A stretch of 64,000 bases of DNA from assembly GCF_009909615.1 (NCBI RefSeq), contig NZ_WWNE01000004.1, positions 186,001-250,000 of the forward strand. The letters are read 5' to 3'. The position numbers and the translations under genes were made by a program. This DNA comes from Acidiluteibacter ferrifornacis (GTDB lineage: Bacteria > Bacteroidota > Bacteroidia > Flavobacteriales_E > Vicingaceae). Position 1 is the first letter of the stretch. Each line of letters starts with the position of its first letter. Below the pieces are notes generated by a model, which was given only the letters and a program-made list of their open reading frames with translations, was not told the DNA's origin and did not search any database. This document shows positions 47,582 to 57,392 of the stretch, in pieces.

Positions 47582-47650
47582 AAATTACCTTATCTTTATG
47601 AAGTATTGCAAGATGGAACAGTTATCCACCAAGGGAAACTAATCATGCAA
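47582..47650 (+). repeat. 69-bp direct repeat, copy 2
   Basis: Second copy of 45612-45680 (40 identical bp, then 21 of 29). It ends inside the last 12 bp of the minus-strand acyltransferase gene. The conserved frame reads KLPYLYEVLQDGTVIHQGKL; three of eight differences are silent, which suggests past coding. No start codon or protein family is recognisable. Confidence 0.85.
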
Positions 47651-48523
47651 TACCTCTCCTTCCGGACGAGTATGCTTCCATCGTTTGTGGCTCCACAACC
47701 AATAGGCTGGTTCTTTGATGATTTCCGCTTCTAGCAATCTAGTATGTGCTTTTGTAATCTCACCATATTCCATCATGCTGGCATCGTCACAAATGGTTTG
47801 ATAAGAAATTTTATAATGACCTCTTTTTAGTCGATAGATATGTCCGTATACCACCGCGCAATTGTGAGTTACTGCAAATTTTTCAGCCCCAAACTGTACC
47901 CCTGTTTCTTGATTTAAAAAGGTCATCCAATAAGCTCGTTGCGTTTTTCTAGGTGATTGGTCAGAGCCGAAAATTACCATTTTATTACCGTCGTTATCCT
48001 TGTTCATCAATACTTTAACTTCGTTGCTGGGCAACAAATTTAAGCCAAATCGAGATCGACTTGCTTTTACTTTTTTGTCGAAAAACTTATTCAAAAGAGG
48101 GGTGAAAAGGGCTATGGGTTTAATATTAATAGTGGGCCCAACGGCAATAGCAAACAATTCCCAATTCCCGTAATGACCTCCAATAAGAACAACATCTTTA
48201 CCTTGTTTGCCAAAATTGTTAATAATCTCAACATGTTCAGAACCCATTCTTTTTTGTGCTTCTTTGGAGGAAATGCTAAATCCTTTAATGCTTTCTAAAA
48301 TCAAATCGCAGAAGTGACGATAAAACTTAAACATAATGGCTTTTACTTCTTTAGGACTCTTTTCGGGAAATGATCTTTGAATATTTCCAAAAACTACTTT
48401 TTTGCGATAGCCTACAACAAAGTAAATGATAACGAACACCAAGTCCGATATTCGGTAGATTACCCAGAAAGGCAATAAGGAAATGGGCTTAATGATTAGA
48501 TAATATAAAAGTCTACTTAGCAT
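47639..48523 (-). CDS. Lysophospholipid/lipid A acyltransferase, LpxL-like
   Basis: Inner-membrane enzyme of the LpxL/HtrB family that adds secondary acyl chains to lipid A. I start at ATG 48523 (MLSRLLYYLIIKPISLLPFW); a GTG 57 bp upstream lies before the -7 box. The catalytic motif HxxxxxE is present as GGHYGNWELFA (about residue 120), with SDQSPR further on. 294 residues, one N-terminal membrane helix. The C-terminal WLWSHKRWKHTRPEGE motif matches the family. The last codons lie within copy 2 of the 69-bp repeat. Fits with kdsD, lptB and lptE. Confidence 0.9.
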   Translation of the reverse strand: MLSRLLYYLIIKPISLLPFWVIYRISDLVFVIIYFVVGYRKKVVFGNIQRSFPEKSPKEVKAIMFKFYRHFCDLILESIKGFSISSKEAQKRMGSEHVEIINNFGKQGKDVVLIGGHYGNWELFAIAVGPTINIKPIALFTPLLNKFFDKKVKASRSRFGLNLLPSNEVKVLMNKDNDGNKMVIFGSDQSPRKTQRAYWMTFLNQETGVQFGAEKFAVTHNCAVVYGHIYRLKRGHYKISYQTICDDASMMEYGEITKAHTRLLEAEIIKEPAYWLWSHKRWKHTRPEGEVLHD

Positions 48524-48550
48524 TGACCTGTTGTTAATTGATTCTCGCGA

Positions 48551-48558
48551 CAAAACTA
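48551..48558 (-). promoter_or_regulatory. -7 box of the acyltransferase gene
   Basis: Minus strand TAGTTTTG, exact TAnnTTTG, 27 bp before the ATG at 48523 and downstream of the alternative GTG start. No clear -33 TTG. Confidence 0.45.
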
Positions 48559-48651
48559 AACTAAAATGATTATTCGGCACTCATTCACTTTCAATTTTAT
48601 AAGCCATTAAGCCGTAGAATTGATTTATTTTAAACTATTTCATCTATTTTG

Positions 48652-48684
48652 TTGTTCTTCTCGCTTAATATCGCCTTAAATTTG
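48652..48684 (+). promoter_or_regulatory. Promoter of pabB, very close to its start codon
   Basis: TTG at 48652-48654, 22-bp spacer, TAAATTTG at 48677-48684 (exact -7 match). The pabB ATG begins at 48689, so the mRNA would be leaderless or nearly so. Confidence 0.55.
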
Positions 48685-48688
48685 TTGC

Positions 48689-49972
48689 ATGTATCAGTGT
48701 TACCAAAATAGCTCGCTTTCTGCAATTACATTTGATCAATTAATTGGCATTGCAGATCAATTTGATGTATCGTTGGTTTTTAATTCAAATGATTACCCTG
48801 ATAAGTATGGAAAGTTTGAGTGGGTTGCAGCTTATGGCGTAGAAAAGGAGTTGGAAGCCAATGAATCGTCATTTGAGAAGCTAGCCGTATTTATAAATGA
48901 GAATAGCTGGGTTTTTGGTGGACTTTCTTATGATTTAAAAAATCAGTTGGAAAATTTAAGTTCGAGGCACCCAAACCCTATTGGTTTTCCTGAACTGTAC
49001 TTTTTTACACCTCGATATATTCTCCTTAAAGAAAGGGATACTCAAAAGGTGAAGTTATGGTCTAGTTCTAAAATGAGTAAAAAGCAGTTGGATGAATTGT
49101 TGAGTTGTTCACTCATTGAAAATCAATCAGTAAGTCAAGCTGTAAACTTAAGGCCTCGTATAGAAAAATCTGCTTACTTAGACAAAATAAAAGCATTACA
49201 ACGTCATATACAATTAGGGAATATCTACGAAGTCAATTTTTGTCAAGAATTTTATGACGATGAAGCTTTAATTGAGCCCTCACAAGTAATGCGGACATTG
49301 AACAGTCAATCTCCTATGCCCTTTGCGACTTTTTTTAAATGGAATTCTGTTTACTTAATGGGAGCAACTCCAGAGCGATTCCTATGCAAACGAGGAGAAA
49401 AAATTATTGCTCAACCCATAAAAGGTACGGCTAGAAGAGGGAAAACAGAAGTAGAAGATATTCAGATTAAATCCAATTTAAAGACAGACCTGAAAGAACA
49501 GAATGAGAATGTAATGATTGTAGACTTAATGCGTAATGATCTTTCTAAAATTGCAAAAAGGGGCAGTGTGGAGGTGGAAGAGTTATTTGGGATTTATACT
49601 TTCCCTCAGGTTCATCAAATGATTAGCACAGTTGTCGCTGATGTCAGTATTGATTATTCCTCCTTAGAGGTCATTCAGGCCGCTTTTCCGATGGGTTCTA
49701 TGACAGGAGCCCCCAAGGTTAGAGCGATGGAATTAATTGATGAACTGGAGGAGTCTAGGCGAGGATGGTATTCAGGATCGGTAGGGTATTTTTCTCCTGA
49801 AGGAGATTTCGATTTCAATGTGATAATTCGTAGTTTGCAGTATAATGCTTCAACTCACTATTTATCACTAACAGTTGGAGGGGCCATAACCGCCAAAGCC
49901 GATGCAGATAAAGAATATCAGGAATGCTTGCTAAAAGCTAAAGCCGTATTCAATGTTTTAAAACAAGATTAA
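48689..49972 (+). CDS. pabB: Aminodeoxychorismate synthase component I
   Basis: Converts chorismate with ammonia to 4-amino-4-deoxychorismate for folate synthesis. 427 residues; the chorismate-binding domain (about 160-425) has the catalytic lysine motif PIKGTARRG that separates PabB from anthranilate synthase TrpE, plus NVMIVDLMRNDLSKIA, FPMGSMTGAPKVRAMELIDELE (split) and GYFSPEGDFDFNVIIR. The N-terminal part is short and divergent. No glutaminase (PabA) or lyase (PabC) gene adjoins. tilS starts 1 bp after the stop, so the two are cotranscribed. Confidence 0.9.
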   Translation: MYQCYQNSSLSAITFDQLIGIADQFDVSLVFNSNDYPDKYGKFEWVAAYGVEKELEANESSFEKLAVFINENSWVFGGLSYDLKNQLENLSSRHPNPIGFPELYFFTPRYILLKERDTQKVKLWSSSKMSKKQLDELLSCSLIENQSVSQAVNLRPRIEKSAYLDKIKALQRHIQLGNIYEVNFCQEFYDDEALIEPSQVMRTLNSQSPMPFATFFKWNSVYLMGATPERFLCKRGEKIIAQPIKGTARRGKTEVEDIQIKSNLKTDLKEQNENVMIVDLMRNDLSKIAKRGSVEVEELFGIYTFPQVHQMISTVVADVSIDYSSLEVIQAAFPMGSMTGAPKVRAMELIDELEESRRGWYSGSVGYFSPEGDFDFNVIIRSLQYNASTHYLSLTVGGAITAKADADKEYQECLLKAKAVFNVLKQD

Positions 49973-49973
49973 C

Positions 49974-51287
49974 ATGTTAGACAGACTGAAAGGTTATATT
50001 GAGGAGAAGAATCTTTTTAACCACTCCGAAAAATTACTCATTGCAGTAAGTGGTGGAGTAGATTCTATGGTGCTATTGGATTTAATGAGGCAATTAAACT
50101 ATTCCATCCATGTAGCCCATTGTAATTTTAATCTACGTGCTCGAGAAAGTGATTTAGACGAAGAATTTGTAAAAGAGTATTGTGAGACACATCAGATCCC
50201 ATTTTTTGTAACTTCTTTTGAAACTAAAGAAATAGCAGCAGAAAGAAAGATTTCTATTCAGATGGCTGCAAGAGAGTTGCGATATGAGTGGTTTGCGGAA
50301 TTACAAAAAGAGCATGGTTTAGATCGATTGATAACTGCCCACCATTTGAATGATCAGGTGGAAACTTTTTTTATTCATCTAATTAGAGGAAGTGGATTGA
50401 GGGGATTAAGTGGCATTCCCATCAAAACGGAGTGGATCGCTCGACCCTTGAGTTTTAGTACAAAAGCAGAAGTTCGGGAGTATGCAGCCCAGAAGAATAT
50501 CAAGTTTAGAGAAGATGCATCTAATCAGGATGATAAATATTTAAGAAATAAGATTCGATTGGATATTATCCCTGAATTGGAAGAATTGAATCCTACTTTT
50601 ATACAAAATGCACAAAAGAGCATGAGCTTGATTCAGGAATCTCTGAGTTTGTTGGATGCAGAAGTAAAGCGGTTTACGGCGATCGGAGTGGAGGTAAAGG
50701 GTAACGAAAGTAAGATTGATTGGAAAAAGTTGCAGCAGTCTATTTCACCTCAATTACTAGCATTTGAATTGCTCAAGCCTTTTGGTTTTAATGGTGCTCA
50801 GATAGAATCCATCATTAATTCGCCTGAAATAACTACAGGAAGCATTTTAGAGTCAGAAACACACACCCTTTTGGTCAATCGTCAAGAGTTAGTGATTGCA
50901 CCTAAAAGCGATCGGTCGGTAGCGCGAGAAACCATTCAATCTTTAATATTTGAAAATCGATGGCTGAAAGGAGAAGTTATTGCTCGGGAAGAATTAAATT
51001 CTTTTCCTGATGGGAAAAATACAGCTGTTTTCGATGCCGATAAAATAGCGTTGCCTGTTGTGCTCGATGGTTGGAAGAAAGGAGATGCTTTTCAGCCCTT
51101 TGGAATGAAAACGTTTAAAAAGCTGAGTGATTTTTTTATCGATGAGAAATTATCGCTATTTCAAAAAGAGAAAGTTCAAATATTAAGGTCCGTTGATGCT
51201 ATCATTTGGGTGGTTGGACATCGAGTAGATAATCGATTTAAAGTAGAAGAGAACACAGAGCGAGTTTGGAGGGTGAACGTAAAATGA
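49974..51287 (+). CDS. tilS: tRNA(Ile)-lysidine synthase
   Basis: Modifies C34 of the tRNA reading AUA to lysidine, an essential step for isoleucine decoding. 437 residues with the PP-loop AVSGGVDSMVLLD (about residues 23-35), the conserved HCNFNLRARESDLDEEFV (residues about 46-63) and the AHHLNDQVETFFIHLIRGSG segment, a middle domain and a C-terminal substrate-binding domain (GDAFQPFGMKTFKKLSDFFID, split). Directly follows pabB and overlaps the transporter gene by 4 bp (ATGA). Confidence 0.95.
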   Translation: MLDRLKGYIEEKNLFNHSEKLLIAVSGGVDSMVLLDLMRQLNYSIHVAHCNFNLRARESDLDEEFVKEYCETHQIPFFVTSFETKEIAAERKISIQMAARELRYEWFAELQKEHGLDRLITAHHLNDQVETFFIHLIRGSGLRGLSGIPIKTEWIARPLSFSTKAEVREYAAQKNIKFREDASNQDDKYLRNKIRLDIIPELEELNPTFIQNAQKSMSLIQESLSLLDAEVKRFTAIGVEVKGNESKIDWKKLQQSISPQLLAFELLKPFGFNGAQIESIINSPEITTGSILESETHTLLVNRQELVIAPKSDRSVARETIQSLIFENRWLKGEVIAREELNSFPDGKNTAVFDADKIALPVVLDGWKKGDAFQPFGMKTFKKLSDFFIDEKLSLFQKEKVQILRSVDAIIWVVGHRVDNRFKVEENTERVWRVNVK

Positions 51288-51982
51288 ATATCCAACAAAC
51301 CATAAAAGCCGAAAAGTGGTATTTTATTTTTGGTGGGATTTTTATCGCCTGCTTGGTAAGTGGTAATCTAATTTTCCAGAAGTTTTTTTCTTGGGATTTT
51401 TTCAATACATACACCTTTGAATTGTCGGTTGGTATTTTACCTTATCCACTGACTTTCTTGATTACTGATTTGATATCAGAAATTTATGGGCGAAAGCGTG
51501 CCAATTTTGTAGTGGTTTCTGGCTTGGTTGCTACAGTTTTTATTTTCTTGTTAGTGCTTATTGCTGATGCCGTACCTGCTACTTCTTGGTCTCCTGTGGA
51601 TAATGCTACTTTTTCCAAAGTTTTTGGGTTGACAGGAGCAGCCGTGAGTGCTTCTATGATTGCATACCTATTGGCACAGTTCATCGACATTAGAGTGTAT
51701 CATTTTTGGAAAAAGAAAACCAATGGAAAGCACCTTTGGCTGCGGAATAATTTCAGCACCATTACTTCTCAGTTAGTGGATACGGCTAGTGTATTGGCGC
51801 TACTTTGTTTGTTTGGGTCCATCGAGTGGATCCGATTTGGAGATTTATTGATCAATGGATTTTTATACAAGGTATTGATTGCTTTATTCGATACACCACT
51901 GTTGTATTTATCGGTTTATCTATTCCGGAAGAAATTTGGCTTAAAAGCAAATGAAGAAATCGGATTTGCCGATGAAATGTAA
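51284..51982 (+). CDS. Queuosine precursor transporter (YhhQ/VUT family)
   Basis: Inner-membrane transporter family that takes up queuine precursors (preQ0/preQ1) in E. coli. I start at ATG 51284 (MNIQQTIKAEKWYFI), overlapping the tilS stop by 4 bp; a TTG 18 bp upstream gives an unlikely N-terminus. 232 residues and about six membrane helices. Family landmarks are FPLTFLITDLISEIYGRKRAN-like (PYPLTFLITDLISEIYGRKR), the RVYHFWKKKT loop and LRNNFSTITSQLVDT. Pairing with tilS links two tRNA-modification steps; the exact substrate is inferred. Confidence 0.88.
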   Translation: MNIQQTIKAEKWYFIFGGIFIACLVSGNLIFQKFFSWDFFNTYTFELSVGILPYPLTFLITDLISEIYGRKRANFVVVSGLVATVFIFLLVLIADAVPATSWSPVDNATFSKVFGLTGAAVSASMIAYLLAQFIDIRVYHFWKKKTNGKHLWLRNNFSTITSQLVDTASVLALLCLFGSIEWIRFGDLLINGFLYKVLIALFDTPLLYLSVYLFRKKFGLKANEEIGFADEM

Positions 51983-52003
51983 AGTCTTATTGTTTTTTGA
52001 GCA

Positions 52004-52042
52004 TAAAAAAAGCCCTTGCTAGAAAAACTAACAAGGGCCTTT
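52004..52042. terminator. Bidirectional terminator between transporter and atpC
   Basis: Stem GCCCTTG / CAAGGGC extended by TAG / CTA across one mismatch, loop AAAAA. The A run on the left gives seven T residues for the minus-strand atpD-atpC transcript; the right side gives a weaker T tract. Confidence 0.88.
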
Positions 52043-52063
52043 GTACTTTAATGCAAGCTAATT

Positions 52064-52303
52064 TTACTCAGCTAACACAATTATTTTATCGTGTTTTACC
52101 TCTAAAACTCCACCATCTACTTCAAAAAATAGTTCTTCTTTGGAATTAACTTCCAATACTTTAATACTACCTTTTTTTAGTACAGCTACCATAGGAGCGT
52201 GACGATGTAAAATCCCAAAAGAACCATCAGTACCTGGAAATGAGGCGGAAGTGATGTCTCCTTTATAGACTTGTTTATCTGGTGTTACTATTTCTAATTG
52301 CAT
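52064..52303 (-). CDS. atpC: ATP synthase F1 epsilon subunit, short form
   Basis: Central-stalk subunit of F1. Only the N-terminal beta-sandwich is present (MQLEIVTPDKQVYKGDITSASFPG, split, GILHRHAPMVAVLKKG, FEVDGGVLEVKHDKIIVLAE, split). The C-terminal helical pair that inhibits ATP hydrolysis in longer epsilon subunits is absent: 79 residues versus about 135 in E. coli. This short form is usual in Bacteroidota. Lies 36 bp after atpD; other ATP synthase genes are elsewhere. Confidence 0.92.
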   Translation of the reverse strand: MQLEIVTPDKQVYKGDITSASFPGTDGSFGILHRHAPMVAVLKKGSIKVLEVNSKEELFFEVDGGVLEVKHDKIIVLAE

Positions 52304-52339
52304 AATTTTTAGTTATAACGATCGTCGAAACAAAAATAA

Positions 52340-53857
<1,518 letters not shown>

Positions 53858-53909
53858 TTAAAATTTGGTTATTTAAAAATGTAAAATTTCTTCCTTGAAA
53901 TTTAGGCTG

Positions 53910-53917
53910 CAAAAGTA
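53910..53917 (-). promoter_or_regulatory. -7 box of atpD-atpC
   Basis: Minus strand TACTTTTG followed by CA (exact TAnnTTTG), 55 bp before the atpD ATG. No TTG at 17-23 bp. It lies about 27 bp from the ribF -33 element, so the two promoters are back to back. Confidence 0.5.
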
Positions 53918-53943
53918 AAATAAATTGACAAGTTTAGGAAGCA

Positions 53944-53972
53944 TTGTTGATATTTTTATTTTGCTAATTTTG
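53944..53972 (+). promoter_or_regulatory. Promoter of ribF
   Basis: TTG at 53944-53946, 18-bp spacer, TAATTTTG at 53965-53972. The ribF GTG start is 45 bp downstream. This rules out the earlier in-frame start at 53925, which lies upstream of the promoter. Confidence 0.62.
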
Positions 53973-54017
53973 AGTTTCATAATTGAAACCAAATTTTACA
54001 CAAACCAGAGGAGAGGA

Positions 54018-54947
54018 GTGAAGGTATATCAAGGGATAGAAAATTTCAAGCCAGTTCAATACCCCGTAGTGACTACGGGAACTTTTGATGGGGTGCATTT
54101 AGGACACTTAACCATTATTAATCGCCTGAAAGAAATTGCTAGAAAGGAAAATGGTGAAACGGTGTTATTAACATTTTTCCCGCATCCAAGGATGGTTTTG
54201 CAAGAAGATAATGACTTAAAATTGATCAATACACTTCAAGAAAAGATCGATTTGCTCGAAAAAGCTGGTGTTGACCATTTAATTATCCAACCATTTACTA
54301 AGGCTTTTTCTAGAATGACTTCATTAGAGTTTGTGCGAGATTTAATCGTCAATAAAATTGGAACAAAGAAGCTGGTAATCGGTTACGATCACCATTTTGG
54401 AAGAAACCGAGAAGGATCTTTCGAGCATTTAATGGAATTTGGTCCATTGTATGGTTTCGAAGTGGAAGAGATTCCGGCTCAAGACATTGACGATGTAAAT
54501 GTAAGTTCTACGAAAATTCGGAGAGCGTTGGAAAATGGCGATTTAAAAACAGCAAACGAATACCTAAGCCACCCCTTTTCACTAAGTGGAGTGGTGGTGG
54601 ATGGAGAAAAGTTAGGTCGGAAGTTAGGTTATCCCACAGCAAACATCAAAATTGAAGAATCGTTTAAATTGATTCCAGCAAATGGAATTTATGCTGCCCG
54701 AATAATAACCGCTCTAGGAACTTATAAAGGGATGCTCAATATCGGGGTTCGTCCTACCATTGAAAATGCAGACGGAAGCAGAACTATAGAAGTCAATATT
54801 TTTGATTTCAATGAAGAGATTTATGGTGAAACCATCACTATTCAGCTAATAGAGCGAATTAGAGAAGAGAAAAAATTCAACTCTTTGGATGAGTTAATTG
54901 AGAATATGGGAAAGGATAAAGTGAATACCCTTAAAATACTACAATGA
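54018..54947 (+). CDS. ribF: Bifunctional riboflavin kinase/FAD synthetase
   Basis: Makes FMN from riboflavin and then FAD. I start it at GTG 54018 (MKVYQGIENF when initiated), which agrees with the family N-terminus and lies after the promoter. The N-terminal nucleotidyltransferase domain has TTGTFDGVHLGH (about residues 17-28) and FFPHPRMVL, plus SSTKIRRALENGDL; the C-terminal kinase domain has GRKLGYPTANI and GMLNIGVRPTI. 309 residues, normal length. Overlaps the LRR gene by 4 bp (ATGA). Confidence 0.95.
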   Translation: MKVYQGIENFKPVQYPVVTTGTFDGVHLGHLTIINRLKEIARKENGETVLLTFFPHPRMVLQEDNDLKLINTLQEKIDLLEKAGVDHLIIQPFTKAFSRMTSLEFVRDLIVNKIGTKKLVIGYDHHFGRNREGSFEHLMEFGPLYGFEVEEIPAQDIDDVNVSSTKIRRALENGDLKTANEYLSHPFSLSGVVVDGEKLGRKLGYPTANIKIEESFKLIPANGIYAARIITALGTYKGMLNIGVRPTIENADGSRTIEVNIFDFNEEIYGETITIQLIERIREEKKFNSLDELIENMGKDKVNTLKILQ

Positions 54948-55543
54948 AAAAGTGGGGGCTAATCTTCTTTTTTATTTATTCTACTGTTGTGTTGGCTCAA
55001 AGTGGTGTTTATAATTCAGAAGTGGATCGCTTTACGACTTATTCCTCCTTATCCTCAGCATTAAGTAATCCAATGGCAGTTGTTCGATTGGATTTAAGTC
55101 GATCTAAATTAAAGGAAGTGCCATCTGATTTAGCACAATTCAAAAATCTAAAATACCTCGACCTTTCGGGAAATAAGTTGGAAGAAATTCCTGATTTTGT
55201 TTTTGAATTGCCTTTCCTATTAGAATTAGATGTTTCTCAGAACAAGCTGATTGATTTGCCATTTTCTGTTGAAAAAGCTAGCAACTTAAAAGTGTTGAAG
55301 GCCGGGAATAATCCATTGCAAAGTATACCATACACCATAAAAGGTGCAGAAAACTTAGTTCAGTTGGACTTGATTCATACAGAGATTCGAATTTTTCCTT
55401 CGGAGTTGAAGGAGTTGAAAAATTTGCAGTTGTTAGAGTTGAGAGGTATCAAAATTGAAGACGAACAAAAGAAATTGATTGAAGAATACCTTCCCAATTC
55501 TAAAATCTATTTTACAAACGGGTGTAATTGCGGACCGTTTTAG
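54944..55543 (+). CDS. Secreted leucine-rich repeat protein
   Basis: 199-residue exported protein with signal peptide MKKWGLIFFFIYSTVVLAQ and about five leucine-rich repeats of 22-24 residues (AVVRLDLSRSKLKEVP, LKYLDLSGNKLEEIP, LLELDVSQNKLIDLP, LKVLKAGNNPLQSIP, LVQLDLIHTEIRIFP). It ends with a cysteine-containing tail (GCNCGPF) and has no sorting domain, so periplasmic or outer-membrane location is likely. LRRs usually bind other proteins; the partner is unknown. Translationally coupled to ribF, which may be only chance. Confidence 0.85.
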   Translation: MKKWGLIFFFIYSTVVLAQSGVYNSEVDRFTTYSSLSSALSNPMAVVRLDLSRSKLKEVPSDLAQFKNLKYLDLSGNKLEEIPDFVFELPFLLELDVSQNKLIDLPFSVEKASNLKVLKAGNNPLQSIPYTIKGAENLVQLDLIHTEIRIFPSELKELKNLQLLELRGIKIEDEQKKLIEEYLPNSKIYFTNGCNCGPF

Positions 55544-55592
55544 GTTTAAGTTGCTTATAACGTACAATATGTAGTTATTTGTTTACGTTCTC

Positions 55593-57104
55593 ATGAAAAT
55601 TTATAACCAACCTATGAAACACCTGATATTCACAATGACCTCAATGCTTTTTAGCATTGGGGTTTTTTCACAGCAGTTTGATTTTTATTTGAATAATTCT
55701 TCAGAACAAAACCTGGTGGATGTATTTGAGAATGCCAATAGTTATGATTTTGTTGGTCGTCAACGAGTAAATAATTTAGAGGTTCCCTATCGACTAAAGA
55801 TTTCTAAAACGGGAGTGTTTATCTCAGATAGTTTATATTCTAGTAATTTAAATTCAATGTTTACCGGAATTATTAATTGGAAGGATTATGAATTGGTAAC
55901 TCAAGCAGGGGTGAGGAAAGGAGATTCTTCTTGTGTTATATTGGTGGATAGCTTGGGTTACAATAGAATTATACAATTGAAAGATGGAGATAAACAATTC
56001 TTTGCAGAGCATTTTAGGCAATTGGATGATTCCATTTTTGTTGCATTGGGATATTTTTATGATAGTACACCATTTCCAAATGCGGGATTATGGGTGGTGA
56101 ATATGCTCGATACATCAATGAATAAGTTTGTCAATTTATCAGATCCACAAAGTCCTGGTTATGAAAATGTCTTTGACATCATTCAACTCAACAATAAATA
56201 CATAGTTACTGCAATTGGTACTTATGCGGGACCCCCTGTTTCTTGGGGTAGTTCTGCAGAAATAATACAATTAGATCACAATTTTCAAGTGGATACTGCT
56301 TTTGATATTTCACATTCACATTATACTCCTGGCTATCGGATGTTTTCATTTAATGCTTCCTTAGCTAAAATCGACGAAGAAAAATTCATGGTTGCTTCAA
56401 GAGCAGGAAACCCCAGAGGTACTTCAATGCAAAATGCAGAAGATTTAGCTGTAATTTTAATGGATACCAATTACAATGAGCTATCCCTAAATTTTTATGG
56501 CTTACCTGATTCTAACGCGGTAGAAGCAAATCGTAATTTATCCAGGTATGATACCCTTCCTTATGTATTTGTTGGCGGAACAGAAAATTTTGTAGTTACA
56601 TTCGGAGGATATGGACAAGATACTACCTTATTTATGCTGACTAAGGCTGATTTAATGGGCAATGAAATTTGGACCCGTTATTACAGTAACAATACTTATT
56701 TGTTTATGTATAAAGTGTTGGCCACTTCTGATGGCGGAGCCATTATGTTCGGTTCTTCTTATGATCCTGCCGGGCCTGATGGTTTTGAGCAAGATGTTTG
56801 GATAGTTAAAGTAGACAGCAATGGTAACTATCAAACAACAGGAATTGCTGATCAACAAATTCCATCAACTGATTTTGTATTTTATCCCAATCCTGTTGGC
56901 GGTGAGGTGCACTTTCGTCAAGTTAATCAGTTGAGAAACTACAATCTGGAGTTGTTTGATATCTCAGGAAAGAAAGTGCTAGAGAGGAAGTTGTTTTCAA
57001 GTGATGAAACCATTAATACCGCTAATCTTAGTTCAGGAACCTTTATCTATCATTTAACCGATCAAAAAGGCAATTACGCAAGTGGGAAGTTGATTAAGAA
57101 GTGA
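55593..57104 (+). CDS. Surface protein with type IX sorting domain
   Basis: 503-residue exported protein of unknown function. Signal peptide; ATG 55593 gives MKIYNQPMKHLIFTMTSML, but the second ATG at 55614 also makes a good signal, so the start is uncertain. The middle contains beta-rich units with GYFYDST, VFVGGTENFVVTFGGYG and SDGGAIMFGSSYDPAGPDG-like stretches, as in propeller or Kelch-type proteins. The last 75 residues form a type A sorting domain (FVFYPNPVGGEVHF to YASGKLIKK). Probable type IX cargo. No terminator is evident directly after it. Confidence 0.82.
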   Translation: MKIYNQPMKHLIFTMTSMLFSIGVFSQQFDFYLNNSSEQNLVDVFENANSYDFVGRQRVNNLEVPYRLKISKTGVFISDSLYSSNLNSMFTGIINWKDYELVTQAGVRKGDSSCVILVDSLGYNRIIQLKDGDKQFFAEHFRQLDDSIFVALGYFYDSTPFPNAGLWVVNMLDTSMNKFVNLSDPQSPGYENVFDIIQLNNKYIVTAIGTYAGPPVSWGSSAEIIQLDHNFQVDTAFDISHSHYTPGYRMFSFNASLAKIDEEKFMVASRAGNPRGTSMQNAEDLAVILMDTNYNELSLNFYGLPDSNAVEANRNLSRYDTLPYVFVGGTENFVVTFGGYGQDTTLFMLTKADLMGNEIWTRYYSNNTYLFMYKVLATSDGGAIMFGSSYDPAGPDGFEQDVWIVKVDSNGNYQTTGIADQQIPSTDFVFYPNPVGGEVHFRQVNQLRNYNLELFDISGKKVLERKLFSSDETINTANLSSGTFIYHLTDQKGNYASGKLIKK

Positions 57105-57138
57105 TGAATCTAATAGGTAGATTGTTATAAATCATGTG

Positions 57139-57324
57139 CGACCCCGACGGGGTCGGAATTAATTCATTAATCCATGTTATTAATGATGTGTGAACCCTAC
57201 AGGTTCATTGTGTGGTGACTGAATCAAATTTAGAATGTATTATTTCTTCCATCTCTCACCCTGTATGGGTGAGAGATTATTAGCAGAGAGTAATGTAAAA
57301 CAAATCGACCCCGTAGGTGGTCGA
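57139..57324. repeat. Cluster of four short palindromes
   Basis: Four hairpin units in 186 bp of otherwise empty DNA: CGACCCCgacGGGGTCG (57139-57155); TGAACCctacaGGTTCA (57191-57207); ATCTCTCACCC-tgtat-GGGTGAGAGAT (57251-57277, perfect 11-bp stem); TCGACC-ccgtaggt-GGTCGA (57305-57324). They share an ACCC(C)-GTA/ACA-GGG(T) core with different flanks and resemble REP-type elements. The 288-bp gap holds no gene. Confidence 0.7.
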
Positions 57325-57340
57325 ACAATCAAGCAAACAA

Positions 57341-57375
57341 AAAAACGCCAGAAGATTTCTCCTCTGGCGTTTTTA
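57341..57375. terminator. Bidirectional terminator of the TonB receptor gene
   Basis: Stem AAAAACGCCAGA / TCTGGCGTTTTT with a 10-base loop, A run on the left and T run on the right. It lies 18 bp after the receptor stop and can also end transcription from the left. Confidence 0.9.
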
Positions 57376-57392
57376 GAAGTAGTTTTTAAATC

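Noticed and set aside
45612-47650. Insertion sequence hypothesis for the bracketed segment
   Set aside because: No transposase gene and no terminal inverted repeats; only direct repeats are visible, so it is reported as a repeat-flanked segment, not as an IS.
47534-47734. 66-residue ORF on the plus strand across the repeat
   Set aside because: It runs from non-coding repeat DNA into the antisense of the acyltransferase gene; only the repeat part shows a conserved frame.
52064-52303. Truncated atpC
   Set aside because: Short epsilon subunits without the C-terminal helices are normal in Bacteroidota, so this is not a broken gene.
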